DNA from: Arthrobacter sp. NtRootA1 | GTDB taxonomy: Bacteria > Actinomycetota > Actinomycetes > Actinomycetales > Micrococcaceae | Direction of reading: 5' to 3' | NCBI RefSeq assembly: GCF_019976975.1 | Contig: NZ_AP024630.1 | Location: forward strand, 3,782,001 to 3,846,000 | Length of the DNA stretch: 64,000 nt | Part shown: positions 24,665 to 32,363 of the stretch, piece by piece | Position numbering within the stretch: the first letter of the stretch is position 1 | How the letters are laid out: every line of letters starts with the position of its first letter | Position numbers and translations under genes: made by a program | Notes under the pieces: generated by a model | The model's input: only the letters and a program-made list of their open reading frames with translations | Told to the model about the DNA's origin: nothing | Databases searched by the model: none

Positions 24665-25929
24665 GGTGTGTCCTTGATTGCTGGTTGGAGGCGGTGATCC
24701 CGCGTTGCCGTGAATCGATCGGGCCCGAAAATGGACCATCGGGGGTCGGCTGAGCCGCTGATCAGCCCGCCTACGATTTTGGCGGCCACAGGCGTCAACA
24801 GGACGCCGTGGCGGAAGAACCCGGTTGCGATCACGAGACCGTCGATAGTGCCTTCGGGCCCAGTAACGCGTCCCAGTAATGGTGCGTTGTCAGGAGTCCC
24901 GGGCCGTGCGCGGGCTGTCGCTTCCAACAGTTCCAGTTCCGCCACTGCAGGCACCAACACCTGTGCATCCCGCAGCAGTTGATAGACGCCACCGGCGGAC
25001 ACTGCATTGGTGGATGCCGATAGTCCGTCCTCGCGCTGGGTGGCTCCAATCACCACCGTGCCATCATCCCGGGGCACGATGTAGACCGGCACCCCGCGGA
25101 CCATGCCCCGGACGGTGGATGTGATCAGGGGCTGGAGGTGTTGGGGAACGCGCAGCCTGAGAATGTCGCCGTAAACGGGCCGCAGGGGCAGATTGAGGCC
25201 CTCGGGGAGATTGCCGATTCTTGCTGCATCCAGCCCGCAGGCCACTACAGTCTCCGAAGCCAAAATAACGACGCCGGAGTCCGTTTTGGTGCCGGGATAC
25301 AGTTCGACCCCCGAGACCCGGTCCCCATCCCAGAGCAACCGGGATGCTTGGAACGGCAGGGCGAAACCGTCTTCAGCTCCGGAAACCCACGTTGCATCAC
25401 CTGGTCCGTGGGCTGACAATCCTTCCAGGAGGCATCGTGCAAGGCGCCGAGGATCCACCTGGTGATCGGCCGGTATGTCGAAGGCACAGGAGATCTGTGG
25501 GCTCAGCAGAGGCTCACGCTCACGCGCTTCCCGCGATGACAAGGGCTCCACGTGCAGCCCCGCGGCCTGCTGCACGGTGCGGAGGTCTGCCAGCGCGCGA
25601 CGGTCGGCGGCGTCGGCACCAACGGCAATGGTCGACGTCGTGCGGTATCCGGTGGCCGATTCGCTGCCCTGGACGCTCCGGATGAAAGCGGGCCACAGTT
25701 GCGAGGATTCCAGCATGAGTTCCAGGAGGTCTTCCTCCTGGTAGTGGAGCTCACTCACCGGAGCCAGCATCCCGGCGGCAGCGAACGTCGCACCAGATGC
25801 AGGGGTGGGATCAATGAGGACCACGGAGCGGCCCTGGCGGCGGGCTTCGTGCGCGATGCCAAGGCCAATGATGCCGCCACCAATCACGGCCACATCTGCA
25901 TGCAAGGGGTTTTGGCGGGATTCTGCCAT
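24661..25929 (-). CDS. thiO: Glycine oxidase ThiO
   Basis: 422 aa FAD-dependent amine oxidase of the DAO family. It oxidises glycine to the imine needed by ThiG in aerobic bacteria. VIGGGIIGLGIAHEARRQG near residue 14 is the FAD fold, and GHGVLL-like FFRHGVLLTP near the C-terminus is the flavin contact. The GGAAGGAAAC ribosome site lies right at the 3' edge of the TPP aptamer. First gene of thiO-thiS-thiG-pterin dehydratase. Confidence 0.94.
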   Translation of the reverse strand: MAESRQNPLHADVAVIGGGIIGLGIAHEARRQGRSVVLIDPTPASGATFAAAGMLAPVSELHYQEEDLLELMLESSQLWPAFIRSVQGSESATGYRTTSTIAVGADAADRRALADLRTVQQAAGLHVEPLSSREAREREPLLSPQISCAFDIPADHQVDPRRLARCLLEGLSAHGPGDATWVSGAEDGFALPFQASRLLWDGDRVSGVELYPGTKTDSGVVILASETVVACGLDAARIGNLPEGLNLPLRPVYGDILRLRVPQHLQPLITSTVRGMVRGVPVYIVPRDDGTVVIGATQREDGLSASTNAVSAGGVYQLLRDAQVLVPAVAELELLEATARARPGTPDNAPLLGRVTGPEGTIDGLVIATGFFRHGVLLTPVAAKIVGGLISGSADPRWSIFGPDRFTATRDHRLQPAIKDTP

Positions 25930-25937
25930 ATGTTTCC

Positions 25938-26033
25938 TTCCCTACGCCGGTATTAGCCGGATCAGGTCAAGCGGTCGGCGCTGAAGCCCTCTCAGCCGGA
26001 CGGTCATATGACGCTGTCACGGCTCCCGCAGTA
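25938..26033 (-). promoter_or_regulatory. TPP riboswitch (THI element) before thiO
   Basis: Read on the minus strand: GCGGGAGCCG, then CCGGCTGAGAGGG, then CTTGACCTGATCCGGCTAAT and ACCGGCGTAGGGAA. These are the conserved pyrimidine-sensor (CUGAGA) and pyrophosphate-sensor (ACCUGAUC...GCGUAGGGA) elements in order. The thiO Shine-Dalgarno directly follows GTAGGG, so sequestering the ribosome site is the likely mode; I see no terminator stem after it. High TPP should repress thiO-thiS-thiG and the pterin dehydratase. Divergent thiE lies outside its control. Confidence 0.95.
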
Positions 26034-26053
26034 CGTGCCCAGTTTAGAGGAAC

Positions 26054-26059
26054 TACTCT
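26054..26059 (+). promoter_or_regulatory. -10 hexamer TACTCT of thiE (leaderless)
   Basis: TACTCT ends 7 nt before the thiE ATG at 26067; no Shine-Dalgarno is present. Confidence 0.6.
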
Positions 26060-26066
26060 GGTTTCC

Positions 26067-26750
26067 ATGACCCAGCATGATGTCCACACCACTGCCCGTC
26101 TCTACTTGTGCACCGATGCCCGCAAACGGCAGGGCGATTTTGAAGACTTCGTCGACGCCGCGTTTGAGGGCGGCGTAGACATCATCCAGCTTCGCGACAA
26201 GACGCTCGAGGCCGCCGAAGAGCTTGAGGTCCTGGAGGTTCTGCACGAAGTTGCCCAACGGCACGGGCGGCTGTGGGCCGTCAACGACCGCGCCGATGTT
26301 GCCAGTATTTCCGGGGCTCCGGTGTTCCATATCGGGCAAAAGGACATCCCCCTGCGCGCCGCACGTCACCTCCTCCACGACCGCACCGTGATCGGCCTCT
26401 CCACCCATACGCCGGAGCAGGTTGACGCCGCCATAACGGCCTCCCCTGGCAGGAGTGGACTGGATTATTTCTGTGTTGGTCCGGTGTGGGCAACGCCCAC
26501 AAAGCCTGGTCGTGACGCAGTTGGGCTGGACCTGGTCACATATGCCGCGGAAGCCGTAAAACGCGCAGACGAGGAAACTGTTGGTGGCGTGCTGCTTCCC
26601 TGGTTCGCGATCGGTGGCATCGACCTCAGCAACGTTGAACAGGTGGTTGCCGCGGGAGCGAGCCGGATCGTCGTCGTGCGGGCCATCACTGAAGCGGAGG
26701 ACCCGACGGCGGCAGCCAAGGCGCTGCTGGGAGCCCTCGACGCCGGCTAG
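26067..26750 (+). CDS. thiE: Thiamine-phosphate synthase
   Basis: 227 aa TIM barrel. It joins hydroxymethylpyrimidine pyrophosphate and thiazole phosphate into thiamine phosphate. IIQLRDKT, WAVNDRADVA, VFHIGQKDIP and the GPVWATPTKPG phosphate loop are present, with WFAIGGI near the C-terminus. Divergent from thiO across the riboswitch, the same arrangement as thiE/thiO in M. tuberculosis. It is probably leaderless and not riboswitch-controlled. Confidence 0.95.
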   Translation: MTQHDVHTTARLYLCTDARKRQGDFEDFVDAAFEGGVDIIQLRDKTLEAAEELEVLEVLHEVAQRHGRLWAVNDRADVASISGAPVFHIGQKDIPLRAARHLLHDRTVIGLSTHTPEQVDAAITASPGRSGLDYFCVGPVWATPTKPGRDAVGLDLVTYAAEAVKRADEETVGGVLLPWFAIGGIDLSNVEQVVAAGASRIVVVRAITEAEDPTAAAKALLGALDAG

Positions 26751-26793
26751 ACAGTCGGCTCGGACTTGGGCGGCGGCTAGGGCGGGTCGAACC

Positions 26794-27462
26794 CTAAGCC
26801 GTCAGTCCAAGCCCCGACATCCGGCGCCCGTGCCGCTCGGCAAGCTCAGCCGTGAGTGCCCTGACTGCTGCCCGGGCATCCCCTCCGGCCTTGAGGAGTG
26901 GTCCCAGGTCGGGATGTTCCATGCCGACTCGTTGGGCTTGCGTAAGTGCCTCACCGACAAGGCGGCGACCCCACAAAGCCAGTCGCGATGACAGGCGCGG
27001 GTCATCCGCCAGTGCGCGCCGCAGGAGGATACGGAGCACTTCCGTGGCTTGGTCGGCGGAGGCAACCTTCTGGACAAAGAGTTGCGTCCCGGCATCAAGG
27101 AATGAGGCGACCATGCGGTAGAAGTCCGAAGACACGGTGTCGATCACATACGCCTTCATGACGGATTCAAACCAGTCCGCTGGCCTCGTTCGCTCATGGA
27201 AGTGGTCAAACGAGCGCTGGAACGGAAGCATGGCCTCTTCGGCGTCGAGTCCCATCTCCGAGAGCCGGCTGCTGATCACGGCAAAGTTTCCGTAAGCGCC
27301 AACGGCGATCTTTGCCAGCACTGCCCTGTCATGGAGCGTGGGAGCGTACCGGGAGTCGAAAGACAGCCGGCCAAACGCCGAGAGCTCGCCGTACGCCATG
27401 GCTCCCAGCAGTTCCGAGGAGAGGCGCTGGACGCGAGCATTATCGTCCCAGGAAGTGCTCAT
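26794..27462 (-). CDS. Ferritin-like fold protein (MiaE-like, Rv3210c family)
   Basis: 222 aa, mostly helical, of the actinobacterial family related to the tRNA hydroxylase MiaE. ELLGAMAYGELSAFGRL (about 17-33) and the helices around FQRSFDHFHERTRP (about 81-94) contain Glu/His residues that could ligand a di-iron centre. Activity on tRNA is inferred from the family name only. Keeping it beside an RNB exonuclease and an RNA helicase suggests an RNA-related task. The start is likely leaderless. Confidence 0.78.
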   Translation of the reverse strand: MSTSWDDNARVQRLSSELLGAMAYGELSAFGRLSFDSRYAPTLHDRAVLAKIAVGAYGNFAVISSRLSEMGLDAEEAMLPFQRSFDHFHERTRPADWFESVMKAYVIDTVSSDFYRMVASFLDAGTQLFVQKVASADQATEVLRILLRRALADDPRLSSRLALWGRRLVGEALTQAQRVGMEHPDLGPLLKAGGDARAAVRALTAELAERHGRRMSGLGLTA

Positions 27463-27468
27463 GGTCCA

Positions 27469-27474
27469 AGACTA
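27469..27474 (-). promoter_or_regulatory. -10 hexamer TAGTCT of the ferritin-like gene (leaderless)
   Basis: TAGTCT on the minus strand ends 6 nt before the ATG at 27462. Its position coincides with the expected -35 region of the divergent RNB nuclease promoter. Confidence 0.6.
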
Positions 27475-27490
27475 TCCAGCGATTTCGGGC

Positions 27491-27496
27491 TAACCT
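27491..27496 (+). promoter_or_regulatory. -10 hexamer TAACCT of the RNB nuclease gene (leaderless)
   Basis: TAACCT ends 7 nt before the GTG at 27504. The two start codons of this divergent pair are only 41 bp apart. Confidence 0.6.
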
Positions 27497-27503
27497 GATT
27501 TTC

Positions 27504-28988
27504 GTGTCACATCATCGGATTTCGCCCAACGTCGACGACTCGTCGGACCAGCTCGCGGAGGCATTTGCAGCCCTCCGGACCGAACTGGAGCTCCCGGGCG
27601 AGTATCCGGCCGAAGCCGTGGCGGAAGCCCGGAAAGCAGTAGAAAACCACACGCTACCGGACCGTGACCTCACGGACATTCCGTTTGTGACCATTGATCC
27701 AGCCACGTCCACCGACCTGGACCAAGCGGTATTCATTGAACGTGCCGGTGACGGTTACAAAGTCCTCTACGCAATCGCGGACGTGCCATCCTTTGTGGCT
27801 CCCGGCGGGGCGCTCGATGCCGAAACCCGGCAACGGGGACAAACGTTTTACGCTCCTGACGGGAGGATCCCTCTGCACCCGGAGGTTATCAGCGAAAACG
27901 CAGGAAGCCTGCTGGCTGGCCAAGACTGCAGCGCTTTCGTGTGGGCCTTCGAACTGGACCACAACGCGGAGGTATCCACCACGTCCGTGGCCCGTGGCAC
28001 TGTCCGTAGTCGCGCCAAGCTCAGTTACAAAGGTGCCCAGGAACTGATCGATGCCGGCACAGCCCCAGCGGTCCTTGAGCTCCTTAAGGAGGTTGGCCTG
28101 AAGCGCGTTGAACTGGAACGACTCCGCGGTGGCGCCAACCTGAACATGCCGGAGCAGGAAATCGTCCAGGCGACCGGTGGCGGGGGCTACAGGATTGTGG
28201 CCGCGCCGTCCCTGCCTGTGGAGGACTGGAACGCGCAGATATCCCTCATGACCGGGATGGCAGCGGCCCAACTAATGCTCGACGGAAAAGTGGGCATCCT
28301 GCGCACCATGCCGGCACCGGATGAACGGTCACTGCTCCATTTCAAACGCCAGACCAAGGCTCTCGGAAAACCCTGGGACGGCGAGGTCACCTACGGTGAG
28401 TACCTTCGGACACTTGACGCTTCGGATCCCAAACAGCTTGCCATCCTGCACTCGGCAGGCACACTCTTCCGCGGCGCTGGATACACGCCTTTCGATGGCG
28501 AACTTCCACCCAACATCCTCCAGTCAGCCATCGGCGCGCCCTATGCACACACCACTGCCCCTTTGCGTCGCCTCATCGACCGCTTTGTCCTGGTGATCTG
28601 CGAGGCCCTCAGCAATGGCCACCAGATCCCGTCGTGGGCGCGGGAAGCACTTCCATCCCTGCCTGAGATCATGGCGTCATCCGACCAACTGGCCGGGCGG
28701 CTTGAGCGTCTGGCCATGGACACCGTGGAAGCTGCACTCGTGGCGAACCACATCGGCGAGGAGTTCGACGCCGTCGTCATCTCCGGTTCCAAGCCCTCCA
28801 ACGGCTCGGCGAATGGCAATGGGCGAGGAAACGGAAACGGCAATGGGCCCTTCGGCATCATCCAGATAGCCGAACCGGCGGTGACAGCCCGATGTGACGG
28901 TGAACTGGAATCAGGCACGAAGGTCCGGGTGCAACTCCTGAAGGCCGATATCGCCAGCCGCGAGATCCGCTTTACCCTGCTTCCCTGA
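27504..28988 (+). CDS. RNB-domain 3'-5' exoribonuclease (RNase II family)
   Basis: 494 aa from GTG 27504. The RNB catalytic domain begins almost at once, without a full N-terminal cold-shock pair. Motif IDPATSTDLDQAV gives D65, D71 and D73, but the fourth acidic position of RNase II/R is Gln74. HTTAPLRRLIDR later in the domain is the RNA-binding RNB signature. Near the C-terminus a low-complexity SNGSANGNGRGNGNGNG stretch joins the domain to a short beta-rich OB-like end. A longer frame start at 27312 lies inside the divergent gene and is rejected. Expected role: processive decay of mRNA or rRNA fragments. Confidence 0.9.
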   Translation: MSHHRISPNVDDSSDQLAEAFAALRTELELPGEYPAEAVAEARKAVENHTLPDRDLTDIPFVTIDPATSTDLDQAVFIERAGDGYKVLYAIADVPSFVAPGGALDAETRQRGQTFYAPDGRIPLHPEVISENAGSLLAGQDCSAFVWAFELDHNAEVSTTSVARGTVRSRAKLSYKGAQELIDAGTAPAVLELLKEVGLKRVELERLRGGANLNMPEQEIVQATGGGGYRIVAAPSLPVEDWNAQISLMTGMAAAQLMLDGKVGILRTMPAPDERSLLHFKRQTKALGKPWDGEVTYGEYLRTLDASDPKQLAILHSAGTLFRGAGYTPFDGELPPNILQSAIGAPYAHTTAPLRRLIDRFVLVICEALSNGHQIPSWAREALPSLPEIMASSDQLAGRLERLAMDTVEAALVANHIGEEFDAVVISGSKPSNGSANGNGRGNGNGNGPFGIIQIAEPAVTARCDGELESGTKVRVQLLKADIASREIRFTLLP

Positions 28989-29274
28989 AGCTCCGCAGCA
29001 CCCGAACTGCCGCCGATCCGGGGTTTACGGCTCCCAGAGGATAGACTGACCCTGTAGTAATGGATGCCCGGTCGTTGATTCAGTTAATTTTTGAACTCAA
29101 CAAGCCCGCCCCTACGCGATCTTGAGATGTGCCCGCTGGTCACCAGTGCCAGTACTTAGATAGCCCGCGATCGGCTTCCACTGGATTAGCTTGCGCGCCC
29201 GTTCGTGCTCCGGTACGGCTCCGCCACCCGTTGAGCATGCAGCGCCAATGCCCAAATGAATAAGGAAACTCCCT
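28989..29274 (+). other. 286-bp leader region of the DEAD-box helicase gene
   Basis: No open frame I can support. TAGACT at 29042-29047 is a candidate -10, which would give a leader of about 220 nt. Within it, CCAGTG and CACTGG about 30 nt apart, enclosing GCCCGCGATCGGC, and an isolated CTGGTCACCAG dyad could fold. Long structured leaders are common on RNA helicase genes that respond to cold or autoregulate. Confidence 0.35.
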
Positions 29275-30966
29275 GTGAGTGAATTGCACACCCATGAAGT
29301 CCTGACGGACGCCACCGGCACCGAATCCATCGAGCCCGAGGAAACGATCATCTCTGATGAGACGCCCCACGAGATCGAAGAGAAATCGTTCGCTGACTAC
29401 AACGTCCGCGCCGACATCGTCGAATCCCTCGCCGATGCCGGTATCACCCACCCCTTCCCCATCCAGGCCATGACGCTGCCCGTCGCCCTCAGCGGCCACG
29501 ACATCATCGGCCAGGCCAAGACCGGTACAGGCAAGACCCTCGGTTTCGGCATTCCGGCACTGCAGCGCGTGGAGGGCCGGGACGACCCCGGCTACGCCAA
29601 GCTGGCTGTCCCCGGTGCGCCGCAGGCCTTGGTCATCGTTCCTACCCGTGAGCTTGCGGTACAGGTGGCCAATGATCTCCAGGCGGCATCGCGTAAGCGC
29701 AACGCCCGCATCGCCACAATCTACGGTGGCCGTGCCTACGAGCCGCAGATCGACGCCCTCCAGAAGGGCGTCGAGGTAGTGGTTGGCACCCCCGGCCGTT
29801 TGATCGACCTCTACAAGCAGAAACACCTCAGCCTGAAGAACGTCAAAATGGTGATCCTGGACGAGGCCGACGAAATGCTGGACCTCGGCTTCCTGCCGGA
29901 CGTGGAAACACTCATCGCTGGTACACCGGCCGTTCGCCAGACCTTGCTGTTCTCCGCCACCATGCCCGGCCCGGTCATTGCGATGGCCCGCCGCTACATG
30001 ACGCAGCCCACCCACATCCGTGCTGCCGATCCGAACGACGAAGGCCTCACCAAGCGCGACATCCGCCAGCTCATCTACCGTGCCCACAGCATGGACAAGA
30101 CCGAGGTAGTGGCCCGAATCCTGCAGGCCCGCGGACGTGGCCGCACCATCATCTTCACCAAAACCAAGCGCACCGCCGCCAAGGTGGCGGAGGAACTGGT
30201 CGACCGCGGATTTGCCGCTGCTGCGATCCACGGCGACCTCGGCCAGGGCGCCCGCGAGCAGGCTCTCCGCGCGTTCCGCAACAACAAGGTGGACGTCCTG
30301 GTTGCCACGGACGTTGCCGCCCGTGGCATCGACGTCGATGACGTTACGCACGTCATCAACTACCAGTGCGTGGAAGACGAAAAGATCTACCTGCACCGCG
30401 TGGGCCGTACCGGCCGCGCCGGCAACAAGGGAACTGCCGTCACCTTCGTCGACTGGGACGACATGCCCCGCTGGGGCCTGATCAACAAAGCACTGGGGCT
30501 CAGCGTTCCGGAGCCGGTTGAAACCTACTCCTCCTCCCCCCACCTCTACAGTGACCTCGACATTCCCGAGGGCACCAAGGGCCGCCTCCCGCGCAGCAAG
30601 CGCACCCTTGCCGGCGTCGATGCCGAGGTCCTCGAGGACCTGGGTGAAACAGGCAAGAAGAACTCCCGTTCCGGCGGTTCATCCCGTGACGGTGGACGCA
30701 ATGGCGGCCGTGGCCGTGGAAACGCAGCCAAGTCCACCGAAGCCAACTCGGAATCAAACGGTGAGGGCGGGCGCAACCGCACACGCCGCCGTCGTACATC
30801 CGAAGCCGATGCGGCCCCCGCTGCTGGTGCCTCCGAAACCCGCAGCGCTACTGGCGAAAATGCCGAGAAGCCGGCCCGCACGCGACGTACCCGCACGCGC
30901 CGCCGTAACGGCGAAGTGGTTTCCGGCGGGACCGCTGGCGCCCAGTCCGGCAACTCCGAGGCCTAA
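29275..30966 (+). CDS. rhlE: DEAD-box RNA helicase (RhlE-like)
   Basis: 563 aa. Q motif HPFPIQAMTL, Walker A AKTGTGKT, DEAD in VILDEADEMLDLGF, SAT in LFSATMP, and HRVGRTGRAGN are in canonical order through residue about 380. The last 130 residues are rich in Arg, Gly, Ser and Asn (GGRNGGRGRGN, RTRRRRTSEAD, RTRRTRTRRRNG), a disordered RNA-binding tail. GTG start at 29275 after TAAGGAAA. In M. tuberculosis rhlE (Rv3211) follows the same ferritin-like gene. It likely remodels structured RNA in decay or ribosome assembly. A DNA methyltransferase gene follows after 8 bp. Confidence 0.93.
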   Translation: MSELHTHEVLTDATGTESIEPEETIISDETPHEIEEKSFADYNVRADIVESLADAGITHPFPIQAMTLPVALSGHDIIGQAKTGTGKTLGFGIPALQRVEGRDDPGYAKLAVPGAPQALVIVPTRELAVQVANDLQAASRKRNARIATIYGGRAYEPQIDALQKGVEVVVGTPGRLIDLYKQKHLSLKNVKMVILDEADEMLDLGFLPDVETLIAGTPAVRQTLLFSATMPGPVIAMARRYMTQPTHIRAADPNDEGLTKRDIRQLIYRAHSMDKTEVVARILQARGRGRTIIFTKTKRTAAKVAEELVDRGFAAAAIHGDLGQGAREQALRAFRNNKVDVLVATDVAARGIDVDDVTHVINYQCVEDEKIYLHRVGRTGRAGNKGTAVTFVDWDDMPRWGLINKALGLSVPEPVETYSSSPHLYSDLDIPEGTKGRLPRSKRTLAGVDAEVLEDLGETGKKNSRSGGSSRDGGRNGGRGRGNAAKSTEANSESNGEGGRNRTRRRRTSEADAAPAAGASETRSATGENAEKPARTRRTRTRRRNGEVVSGGTAGAQSGNSEA

Positions 30967-30974
30967 AGTCCTCA

Positions 30975-31838
30975 ATGACTGAAACTGTTTGGGCGCCGGA
31001 CGGCGGCAATCTGGTGGTGCACGCGGACAACGCGGAATTCCTCCCGACGCTGCCGGACGGCGCCTTCACACTCATTTACGTGGACCCGCCCTTCAACACC
31101 GGCCGGGTTCAACGCCGTCAGGAAACACGCATGGTCCGCAACGCGGACGGCGACGGCGACCGCGTCGGGTTCAAGGGACGCTCCTACGACACCATCAAGG
31201 GTGCCCTTCACAGCTACGATGACGCCTTCAGCGACTACTGGTCCTTCCTGGAACCCAAGCTCGTAGAGGCCTGGCGGCTCCTTGCCGACAACGGCACGCT
31301 GTACCTGCACCTGGACTACCGCGAGGTGCACTACGCCAAGGTGATGTTGGACGCCATCTTCGGCCGGGAATGTTTCCTCAACGAGATCATCTGGGCCTAC
31401 GACTACGGCGCCCGGGCCAAGAACCGCTGGCCCACCAAGCACGACAACATCCTGGTGTACGTCAAGAATCCTACGAAGTACCACTTCGACAACGCTGAAG
31501 TGGACCGTGAACCCTACATGGCACCCGGCCTGGTAACGCCCGCCAAACGCGAACTCGGCAAACTCCCCACGGACGTCTGGTGGCACACCATCGTCTCGCC
31601 AACCGGCAGGGAAAAGACCGGCTACCCCACCCAGAAACCCGAAGGCCTGGTACGCCGGATCGTCTCCGCCTCGAGCCGCGAGGGCGACTGGTGCCTGGAT
31701 TTCTTTGCGGGATCAGGAACCCTCGGCGCTGTCGCCGCCAAGCTGGGGCGCAATTTCGTGTGCGTGGACCAGAACGAGCAAGCCATCGAGGTCATGCGGA
31801 AGCGGCTGGGCGCCAAGGCGTCGTTCCACCCCAACTAG
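30975..31838 (+). CDS. Orphan DNA adenine/cytosine-N4 methyltransferase
   Basis: 287 aa N6/N4 amino-methyltransferase. The catalytic motif IV YVDPPFNTG is at residues 35-43 and the AdoMet-binding motif DFFAGSGTLG near residue 240. Catalytic motif first and AdoMet motif last is the beta-class order. GYPTQKP (motif X region) precedes the AdoMet motif. No restriction endonuclease or specificity gene is adjacent, so it is an orphan. It starts 8 bp after the RNA helicase stop and is probably co-transcribed. The target sequence and whether the mark is regulatory are unknown. Confidence 0.88.
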   Translation: MTETVWAPDGGNLVVHADNAEFLPTLPDGAFTLIYVDPPFNTGRVQRRQETRMVRNADGDGDRVGFKGRSYDTIKGALHSYDDAFSDYWSFLEPKLVEAWRLLADNGTLYLHLDYREVHYAKVMLDAIFGRECFLNEIIWAYDYGARAKNRWPTKHDNILVYVKNPTKYHFDNAEVDREPYMAPGLVTPAKRELGKLPTDVWWHTIVSPTGREKTGYPTQKPEGLVRRIVSASSREGDWCLDFFAGSGTLGAVAAKLGRNFVCVDQNEQAIEVMRKRLGAKASFHPN

Positions 31839-31851
31839 AGGCGTTTGTTGG

Positions 31852-32214
31852 TCAGCCGCACCCGTGCATCAATTGGATTCCGTGGTCGCCCTGCCTATTT
31901 TCCAGCACTGCTCCATAGGAATCACACAATGCGTTAACCAGCAGTGCGAAGCCTTGACCGTTCTGATAATTCCCTTCACCGCCGGGCACCTCAGGCACGG
32001 TGCCTGGAGGGAGGAATACCCAGGCGCCCCAGGCTTCCACATAGCCCCAGTTTCCGGTGAAGTGGACGTTGCTGCTGATATCGGGAACATATACCCACTC
32101 AGTGCCTGTATAGGCCGGGCGGCTCACGTTATTACAGTCCAGGGCATTTGCTGTGGCGGGGATGAACATTAAAGTGGCGGCAAGGGCTGTTGCAGCCAAG
32201 GATTTCTTGAACAT
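31852..32214 (-). CDS. Small secreted cysteine-containing protein
   Basis: 120 aa. The ATG at 32214 follows GGAG. A Sec signal peptide (FKKSLAATALAATLMFIPATANA) probably ends at ANA-LD. The mature part is rich in Trp, Tyr and Gly (TEWVYVPD, NWGYVEAWGAWVFLPPG) and has three cysteines, at the start, near position 97 and at the end, so one disulfide is likely. I do not recognise the family. It ends 13 bp from the convergent methyltransferase gene. Confidence 0.7.
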   Translation of the reverse strand: MFKKSLAATALAATLMFIPATANALDCNNVSRPAYTGTEWVYVPDISSNVHFTGNWGYVEAWGAWVFLPPGTVPEVPGGEGNYQNGQGFALLVNALCDSYGAVLENRQGDHGIQLMHGCG

Positions 32215-32363
32215 GATTGCTCCATCGACGGGGTGAGTCATTCCTTGCGATGAGACCTTCCGTGGTGCGGCCCAGCCCGCCTCCCCCACGAGCGCCAGAC
32301 TACTCTTCCCCTGCAGCACGTCAACACATTTTTCGAAGCCGTGGATTCGGCAGCGGTATCCTC

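Noticed and set aside
26772..26801. GGTCGAACC sequence suggesting a tRNA T-arm
   Set aside because: No acceptor stem, anticodon arm or D-arm around it; it is better explained as a weak GGCTAGGG/CCCTAAGCC hairpin between convergent genes.
30975..31838. Methyltransferase as part of a restriction-modification or BREX-like defence system
   Set aside because: Neighbours are an RNA helicase and a secreted small protein; no endonuclease, specificity subunit, or defence gene is present.
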